Source of the DNA: Colwellia sp.
GTDB taxonomy: Bacteria > Pseudomonadota > Gammaproteobacteria > Enterobacterales > Alteromonadaceae
Reading direction: 5' to 3'
NCBI GenBank assembly: GCA_013215465.1
Contig: JABSOW010000002.1
Span: forward strand, 1 to 64,000
DNA: 64,000 nucleotides
This document shows, one piece after another, positions 58,079 to 64,000 of the stretch; within the stretch, counting starts at the first letter, position 1; each line of letters opens with the position of its first letter. The translations under genes and the position numbers were made by a program. The notes under the pieces were generated by a model. It searched no databases. It saw nothing but the letters and a program-made list of their open reading frames with translations, and was not told where the DNA came from.

Positions 58079-58714
58079 CTAATTCACTTTTCGTTGTTGT
58101 AATATTCGACGATAATAAGGCCAGTTAAAGATGTGCCCAGGATCTGTTTTTCTGCTTGGTGCAATATCACAATGACCAACAATATGCTCATTTGTGATCA
58201 GCGGATAATGTTGTTGTAAACTTACCGTTAACCTTGATAATTGTTGATATTGCGCCTCTTCATAAGGGATATCATCACTACCTTCAAGTTCTATGCCGAT
58301 AGAAAAGTCATTGCATTTCTCTCTGTTATTAAAACAAGAAACACCAGCATGCCAAGCTTTATTATTAAAAGAGACATATTGAATGATACTGCCATCACGT
58401 CTGATTAAACAATGAGCAGAAACTTGCAACTGGGCAATATCGCTAAAGGTAGGATGCGCATCAGCCGTTAGCTGACCTAAAAACAAATCAGTTATATAAT
58501 TACCGCCAAAGCTGCCCGCAGGTAAAGATATATTATGAATAACAAGTAAGCTAATATTATCTTGTGGCTGCCTCGGGCTAAAAAAAGTAGATAATTGCTG
58601 TTCAATTTTTTGCAGCCAACCATTTTTAATGATTAAACTTTTGTCTGTTTCTGGCTGAGAACTTGCTCGCAAATTATTACTATTTGAGGCTTTGTTCTTG
58701 TCGGTTAACGACAT
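58079..58714 (-). CDS. ampD: 1,6-anhydro-N-acetylmuramyl-L-alanine amidase
   Basis: The 211-aa product is an Amidase_2 (PGRP-like) zinc enzyme. The first ligand His is in LLVIHNISLPAG (about residue 60). SAHCLIRRDGSIIQYVSFNNKAWHAG, the catalytic-Glu region SIGIELEGSD, and VGHCDIAPSRKTDPG with the remaining His and Asp ligands are also present. It acts in the cytoplasm on anhydro-muropeptides during cell-wall recycling. About 30 extra N-terminal residues precede the catalytic domain compared with E. coli AmpD (183 aa). Confidence 0.95.
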   Translation of the reverse strand: MSLTDKNKASNSNNLRASSQPETDKSLIIKNGWLQKIEQQLSTFFSPRQPQDNISLLVIHNISLPAGSFGGNYITDLFLGQLTADAHPTFSDIAQLQVSAHCLIRRDGSIIQYVSFNNKAWHAGVSCFNNREKCNDFSIGIELEGSDDIPYEEAQYQQLSRLTVSLQQHYPLITNEHIVGHCDIAPSRKTDPGHIFNWPYYRRILQQRKVN

Positions 58715-58747
58715 ACAATAACTTTTTTAATAAAATCGTATCCTATT

Positions 58748-59269
58748 ATGACTGAAGATGACCCGACAAACAAAATTGGTAAAATTTTTGTTTGGCTTGC
58801 ATGGATTATGGCGATTATTTTATTAATGTTCTTCTTTGAAGATGAACTTGATAAGCAATATAACCCAAATAGCCAACCACAAGTTAGCTTGAATAGTTCA
58901 GGTCAAGCGGAAGTGATGTTAAAGCAAAATAGGCAAGGACATTATGTCACTCAAGGGACAATTAACGAGGTGTCAGTAACCTTTTTGCTCGATACTGGTG
59001 CTACTCAAGTTTCTATTCCTGCACATATTGCCGATAAATTACAGCTTGAAAGTTATGGTAGTTATCCAGTGCAAACAGCAAATGGTAGAGTAACGGTTTA
59101 TAAAACTAAAATAGATCAGCTTAGCATTGGCAATATTTTCCTATATAATGTTGCCGCACATATCAACCCAGCGATGAAAAGTAATGAAATATTGCTAGGC
59201 ATGAGTGCTTTAAAGCAGTTAGATTTTCAACAAACAGGCAAACAATTAATTTTGCGAGAACCTCTTTAA
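58748..59269 (+). CDS. Retropepsin-like aspartic protease, TIGR02281 family
   Basis: The 173-aa product has one N-terminal membrane anchor (IFVWLAWIMAIILLMFFF) and a periplasmic retropepsin domain. The active-site loop is FLLDTGATQVSIPAHIA, followed by VQTANGRVTVYKT and the second signature ILLGMSALKQLDF. As in retroviral proteases it should act as a dimer. It is divergent from ampD by 33 bases and 15 bases upstream of nadC. Confidence 0.9.
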   Translation: MTEDDPTNKIGKIFVWLAWIMAIILLMFFFEDELDKQYNPNSQPQVSLNSSGQAEVMLKQNRQGHYVTQGTINEVSVTFLLDTGATQVSIPAHIADKLQLESYGSYPVQTANGRVTVYKTKIDQLSIGNIFLYNVAAHINPAMKSNEILLGMSALKQLDFQQTGKQLILREPL

Positions 59270-59284
59270 CAGGAATAAAAGTAA

Positions 59285-60196
<912 letters not shown>

Positions 60197-60216
60197 ATCA
60201 ATAGACTTTATAAATA

Positions 60217-60250
60217 CTGAATCAGTTTATTGTTTATTTAACTGATTCAG
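60217..60250. terminator. Bidirectional stem-loop between nadC and the MTHFR-like gene
   Basis: A perfect 11-bp stem CTGAATCAGTT/AACTGATTCAG has a 12-base AT loop. It includes the end of the minus-strand gene and lies about 20 bases after nadC. Confidence 0.7.
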
Positions 60251-61204
60251 CTCTTTCTTTGCTAAATAATTATCCATGGTTGAACGTAATAGTTTATAAA
60301 GCAAAATAGAACCGTCAATTTCTTCTTTACGATTAGTTAAGCTTTCAATATTCAAACCTAACGGTAAATCGTAAGGAATTACCGCATCTAAAATTTGCTT
60401 TAAGCTGTTGGTACAAATACGAATTGACTCATAGAGTGGGCTTTCTGCATGGAGAATACGTAAACTGGTCGCTTCGGGGACATTTACCCCTAACCACTCA
60501 ATAAATTCTAAAGTTTTCTTACTGCCACAAGGCGAAAAAGTTAGGATTAATCTTTGTGGTTTCAAACCTTGCTTTTTGCATTCAATAGCATAGCGAGTCA
60601 ACATATCTATTGTTGCTTGTGGATTGTATATCGCCTGAGAAATAAAGAAATTACACCCTTGTTTATTTTTTTCTATTAAACGATCATGCTCATTTTTTTT
60701 ACTTGCGTGACGCTCGGCAATAGTGATACCACCAATAAAAAAATCATGCTCATTATCTACTAGGGTTTTATAAGCATCGGCTAACGGTAGTGAAATATTA
60801 TTTTTTGTTGAAGGGCTACCCACCAGTACAATATCTCTAATACCATATTCTTGCCAAGCTTCATTAGCCCACTTATTAAAATCGTCACCGTTAGATTGAA
60901 CAACGCTTTTATAAGTAATCACCGGACGATTTGATTTTTTATTAAGCAATGATGAATATAATCGGGTGTCGTGAGTTAATTTAAAGGGGAATGGTCTTGG
61001 TTTACTGGTACGAGAATTTTCATCTTGAATATCATAAACGATAAGCCCGTCATAATCGATATCGCTAACGCGCTCCAATAATTTTTCAGCAATCGCTTCA
61101 ATCGCCTCTAATGGTGTGTCTTTTTTTGGTGGTGTTGTACCTATAAAGTAGACACCGCGATTAATATCGTTATATCTAGCTCGAAGCTCTGATTGCTGAT
61201 TCAA
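60227..61204 (-). CDS. Methylenetetrahydrofolate reductase-like protein
   Basis: The 325-aa product has a TIM-barrel-like pattern. An N-terminal YFIGTTPPKKDTPLEAIEAIAEKL resembles MTHFR family openings. DIVLVGSPSTKNNISLPLADAY, DFFIGGITIAERHASKKNEHDRLIEKNKQGCNFFISQAIYN and LILTFSPCG correspond to conserved barrel strands of MetF-like proteins. The substrate could differ from canonical MetF, because the sequence is divergent and no met genes are nearby. It is a single gene convergent with nadC. Confidence 0.7.
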   Translation of the reverse strand: MNQQSELRARYNDINRGVYFIGTTPPKKDTPLEAIEAIAEKLLERVSDIDYDGLIVYDIQDENSRTSKPRPFPFKLTHDTRLYSSLLNKKSNRPVITYKSVVQSNGDDFNKWANEAWQEYGIRDIVLVGSPSTKNNISLPLADAYKTLVDNEHDFFIGGITIAERHASKKNEHDRLIEKNKQGCNFFISQAIYNPQATIDMLTRYAIECKKQGLKPQRLILTFSPCGSKKTLEFIEWLGVNVPEATSLRILHAESPLYESIRICTNSLKQILDAVIPYDLPLGLNIESLTNRKEEIDGSILLYKLLRSTMDNYLAKKELNQLNKQ

Positions 61205-61368
61205 AATAGTTCTTCTTGTTAAATTAAGGTTATAGACGTTTAGATGTCTATATGATCTTGGAAATAGACTGAATTGTCAACTGTTGATCAGTAAATAACA
61301 CAATATCATGTTATTTCAGCAAGTGTTTTGTGTCTTTATAGCGCTAGAATTTTTTGGCATGCTAGCTC

Positions 61369-61405
61369 CATCAAGGGAACAGAGCTATGTTCAATTCCCT
61401 TGATG
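61369..61405. repeat. Perfect 11-bp inverted repeat downstream of msrA
   Basis: CATCAAGGGAA and TTCCCTTGATG are separated by 15 bases. It is about 30 bases past the msrA stop on the minus strand. There is no T run, so termination is uncertain. Confidence 0.6.
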
Positions 61406-61432
61406 AAATAATGATAAATCATTGCAACCGTA

Positions 61433-61987
61433 TTACTTCAATTTATCAACGAAGGTTTGTCTAAACTTAGCGAGCTTAGGGGAAACAATTGCCTGACAGT
61501 ATTGATTTTGTGGATTATTGTTAGCATAACCTTGATGATACGCTTCACCAGAATAAAAATGTTCAACAGGGCATAGTTGAGTGACGATATCTTGCTCAAA
61601 CATTTTTGCTGCCGTCATTTCGTTTATATTTTTTTTAGCGATAGACTGTTGAGCTTCATCATGATAAAAAATAGCAGAACGATATTGACTGCCAATATCG
61701 TTGCCTTGTCTATTTAATTGGGTTGGATTGTGCAAGGTGAAGAATATTTCAATAATATCTTGGTAAGATATTTCTTTGGCATCAAAACTTAACTGTACTA
61801 CTTCTGCATGACCACTATTGCCAGTGCAAATATCTTCATAACTGGGGTTTTCAACGTGACCTCCCATATAGCCAGAAATTGCTGACTGTACCCCTTTAAC
61901 TTGGGAGAAGGCCCCTTCTATACACCAAAAGCAACCGCCTGCCAAAGTGGCATGTTTTAGTTCATTATTGTCAGTAATATTTGTCAT
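61433..61987 (-). CDS. msrA: Peptide methionine sulfoxide reductase A
   Basis: The product has about 184 aa from MTNITDNNELKH. Upstream in-frame starts would overlap the divergent kinase gene, though ATG at MSKIIK is also possible. The catalytic GGCFWCIEGAF, GYMGGHVENPSYEDICTGNSGHAEVVQ, and QYRSAIFYHDEAQ are canonical. It reduces methionine-S-sulfoxide in oxidised proteins. It is divergent from the redox-sensing kinase gene, about 85 bases away. Confidence 0.95.
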   Translation of the reverse strand: MTNITDNNELKHATLAGGCFWCIEGAFSQVKGVQSAISGYMGGHVENPSYEDICTGNSGHAEVVQLSFDAKEISYQDIIEIFFTLHNPTQLNRQGNDIGSQYRSAIFYHDEAQQSIAKKNINEMTAAKMFEQDIVTQLCPVEHFYSGEAYHQGYANNNPQNQYCQAIVSPKLAKFRQTFVDKLK

Positions 61988-62072
61988 TTTTATGATTTTG
62001 CTCATTACATTAGTTAACATTAAAGATAGTATAATAGGTTGAAACAACATAGAGCCATCGAATAAACAATTT

Positions 62073-63323
62073 ATGTCACCTTTTTTCAAAAATAAAAAAA
62101 ATCTGACAAACCCTAAAGCGAATAATCAAATTGAACTGGTACTTGCCTTGCGTAGTGCCGCTATTGTTATTCAATTACTGTTGATCTTTTTTGTTAATTT
62201 AGCGTTAGCATATGAATTGCCTTGGATGCCATTATTTAGTGTGATTGTCTTAGAGTTAGCCTTCACTTTTGGCAGTTTTATTTTTTACCGTAATAAATCG
62301 CCAATAAGCCAGCCGGCTTTGTTGATGCAAATTTGTGCTGACATTTTGTTTTTAACTTTTTTACTGTTTTTTAGTGGTGGGGCAACTAATGCCTTCGTCT
62401 CTTTGTTATTAATTCCTATTGCTATCGCTGCGGTTACCTTAACCTCTACTTTGTTAGCGCTAGTGGCATTTTTAGCGATACTTTCTTATAGCGTTTTATT
62501 ATGGTATTTACCGATGAGTGTGATGCACGGTAATATGCAAGGGCACTTTATCGGCATGGGCATTAACTTTTTATTCTCTGCTCTTGTAGTGGCTCTCGTG
62601 GTAGGAAAAATGGCCCGTAGCATCAATCAAAGAGAATTAGCCATTGCTGCTTACCGAGAAAATCTATTAAAACAAGAACAGGTTACTTCCCTAGGGGTCG
62701 CTTCTGCACAAGTAACTCACCAACTTGCCACGCCTATTGGCACCGTACAATTACTTGCTGATGAACTTCAGGAAGATTTTCCTGATAATGATATTATCAA
62801 AGATATTCAAAGCCAGTTAACACGTTGTCGTGATAGTCTCGATGCTTTTCGTGCCATGGTATTTGATATTAAAGAACAAACCATTGTTGCGACTAATGTC
62901 GGTGATTTACTTGATGATTTATTAGATAATTTACGGATTAACTACCCAGAAATAAATGTTAAATTAATCGCGCAACAACCAACGAATACCGAAGTAATGG
63001 CAGATGCGGCTTTATTGCCTGCTATTTTGAATTTAATTAATAACGCTATACGGGCAACTAAAGTAAATAACAGTAATAAAATCACCTTAATTAGCCAAAT
63101 TGATACAGAAAATTGGCAATTTATTATTCGAGATTATGGTGTGGGTTTTACCCTAGAAAAGTTAAAAAAGCTTGGGGTAAAACCGGTAAATAGTGAGCAT
63201 GGTTTAGGTATGGCAGTATTTTTAAGTCATGCGAGTTTAGAGCGTTTAGGTGGCAAATTAGCCTTAACTAATCATCATCAAGGCGGCGCTTTAGTCACTT
63301 TAAGTTTACCGGTGAGCAAATAA
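62073..63323 (+). CDS. RegB/PrrB-type redox sensor histidine kinase
   Basis: The 416-aa product has six membrane spans in the first 180 residues. The quinone-binding heptapeptide of RegB (GGxxNPF) appears as GGATNAF, with Pro replaced by Ala. The H-box is VTHQLATPIGTVQLLADEL (His near 216). A cysteine at TRCRDSLDAFR lies where RegB has its redox-active Cys. N and G boxes (NLINNAIRAT, RDYGVGF, GLGMAVFLSHASLERLGG) complete the kinase. The next gene is its regulator. Confidence 0.92.
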   Translation: MSPFFKNKKNLTNPKANNQIELVLALRSAAIVIQLLLIFFVNLALAYELPWMPLFSVIVLELAFTFGSFIFYRNKSPISQPALLMQICADILFLTFLLFFSGGATNAFVSLLLIPIAIAAVTLTSTLLALVAFLAILSYSVLLWYLPMSVMHGNMQGHFIGMGINFLFSALVVALVVGKMARSINQRELAIAAYRENLLKQEQVTSLGVASAQVTHQLATPIGTVQLLADELQEDFPDNDIIKDIQSQLTRCRDSLDAFRAMVFDIKEQTIVATNVGDLLDDLLDNLRINYPEINVKLIAQQPTNTEVMADAALLPAILNLINNAIRATKVNNSNKITLISQIDTENWQFIIRDYGVGFTLEKLKKLGVKPVNSEHGLGMAVFLSHASLERLGGKLALTNHHQGGALVTLSLPVSK

Positions 63324-63327
63324 AAAA

Positions 63328-63867
63328 ATGAAAAAATTATTAATCGTTGAAGATGATGTTATTTTTGCTAATACCTTAAAGCGGCGCGTAACCAAACATG
63401 GCTTTGACTGTGTTCACGTTGAAACAAACTCAGCAGCATTGTTAGCTTGTCATCGACATAAACCTGACTACGTATTATTGGATATGAAACTATCGCAAGA
63501 AACCACGTTGAATATCATTACCCCTATCCGTCAATTACGGCCTAAAAGTCGTATTATTCTCCTGACGGGTTTTGCTAGCATTGCTACTGCCGTAGAGGCG
63601 ATTAAATTAGGCGCCGATGATTACTTAACGAAGCCGCTGGACACGCAAACACTATTAGCAGCGCTTAATGAAAGCAAAGCTTCTTTAATTTCCACTACTA
63701 CTGAACTTGATGGAGCAACGCTATCGGCAGAGCAAGTACAGTGGCAACATATTCAACAAGTATTAAAAGCCAATGACGGCAATATATCAGCCACCGCTAG
63801 GCAGCTGTCTATGCACCGCAGAACCTTACAAAGAAAACTGCAAAAAAGGCCGCAATATATAACGTGA
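63328..63867 (+). CDS. RegA/PrrA/ActR-type response regulator
   Basis: The 179-aa product is typical of RegA. The receiver domain has VEDDVIFANTLKRR, acceptor Asp52 in VLLDMKL, LTGFASIATAVEAIKLGADDYLTKP. The Fis-type helix-turn-helix ends NDGNISATARQLSMHRRTLQRKLQKR, nearly the invariant RegA recognition helix. It starts 4 bases after the kinase stop. In proteobacteria the pair controls respiration and redox-related genes. Confidence 0.95.
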   Translation: MKKLLIVEDDVIFANTLKRRVTKHGFDCVHVETNSAALLACHRHKPDYVLLDMKLSQETTLNIITPIRQLRPKSRIILLTGFASIATAVEAIKLGADDYLTKPLDTQTLLAALNESKASLISTTTELDGATLSAEQVQWQHIQQVLKANDGNISATARQLSMHRRTLQRKLQKRPQYIT

Positions 63868-64000
63868 TTTTTTTATGTGAAATTAGAGTCTGTTGATCTT
63901 TTTCGGTTAAGTTTATTTGCAAAGTTATCCAGTACTAATGAGCTATATAAGATCAAATTAGATAAGCGGGTTATCGCTTAGTATAGGTTGTAATTAAACG

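Overview
The window is AT-rich DNA of a marine gammaproteobacterium. The gene content and protein style (pspA/pspC, cysJIH, TIGR03899, TIGR04219, DUF2333, DUF3369 proteins, fadBA, pdhR-aceEF-lpdA, ampDE, RegB/RegA) point to Alteromonadales, most likely Colwellia or a close relative such as Thalassotalea. The genus is inferred from recognition, not from a search. I saw no rRNA, tRNA or CRISPR array.

Layout. 1-0.73 kb: a cytochrome c assembly (ypjD/ccsA-like) fragment joined in frame to the 3' part of an IS4-family transposase. 0.8-6.6 kb: a tiny membrane protein, a phage-shock operon behind a sigma-54-like promoter (signal-peptide protein, pspA, pspC, membrane protein), a convergent crotonase, then a PCu(A)C copper chaperone, a DUF2333 protein and a small outer-membrane protein. 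7-11.4 kb: cysJ-cysI-cysH for sulfite and PAPS reduction. 11.4-14.9 kb: a TIGR03899 protein and a REC-DUF3369-GGDEF-EAL signalling protein.

14.9-30.7 kb is the most unusual part: a complete-looking type IV pilus / type II secretion hybrid locus read on the minus strand. It contains a 61-aa protein, three pilin-like proteins (one of 526 aa), a fused PilM-PilN-like platform protein with an inserted helical domain, PilO-, GspE-, GspF- and PilP-like proteins, a secretin with a long C-terminal extension, and an outer-membrane barrel gene that is split over three frames and overlaps the secretin. A divergent histidine kinase/response regulator pair flanks it. The first pilin gene is followed by two degenerate copies of its own 3' end and a terminator. 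No prepilin peptidase or retraction ATPase is present in the window, so these would have to come from elsewhere.

30.7-45.3 kb: an MFS transporter, an NhaD-type antiporter, fadB-fadA (fatty acid beta-oxidation), a manganese-dependent pyrophosphatase, a DUF6351 hydrolase-like protein, an MscS channel and an M1 aminopeptidase lipoprotein. 45.5-56.7 kb, all minus strand: a 2-oxoacid dehydrogenase block in transcription order fused E1 alpha-beta, E2, MarR regulator, pdhR, aceE, aceF, lpdA. Two PdhR-type palindromes precede pdhR, and the single E3 (LpdA) could serve both complexes. 57-64 kb: ampE, ampD, a retropepsin-like protease, nadC, an MTHFR-like protein, msrA and a RegB/RegA-type redox two-component pair.

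Intergenic regions carry several short inverted-repeat elements bounded by ATACC...GGTAT ends, as well as recognisable hairpin terminators.
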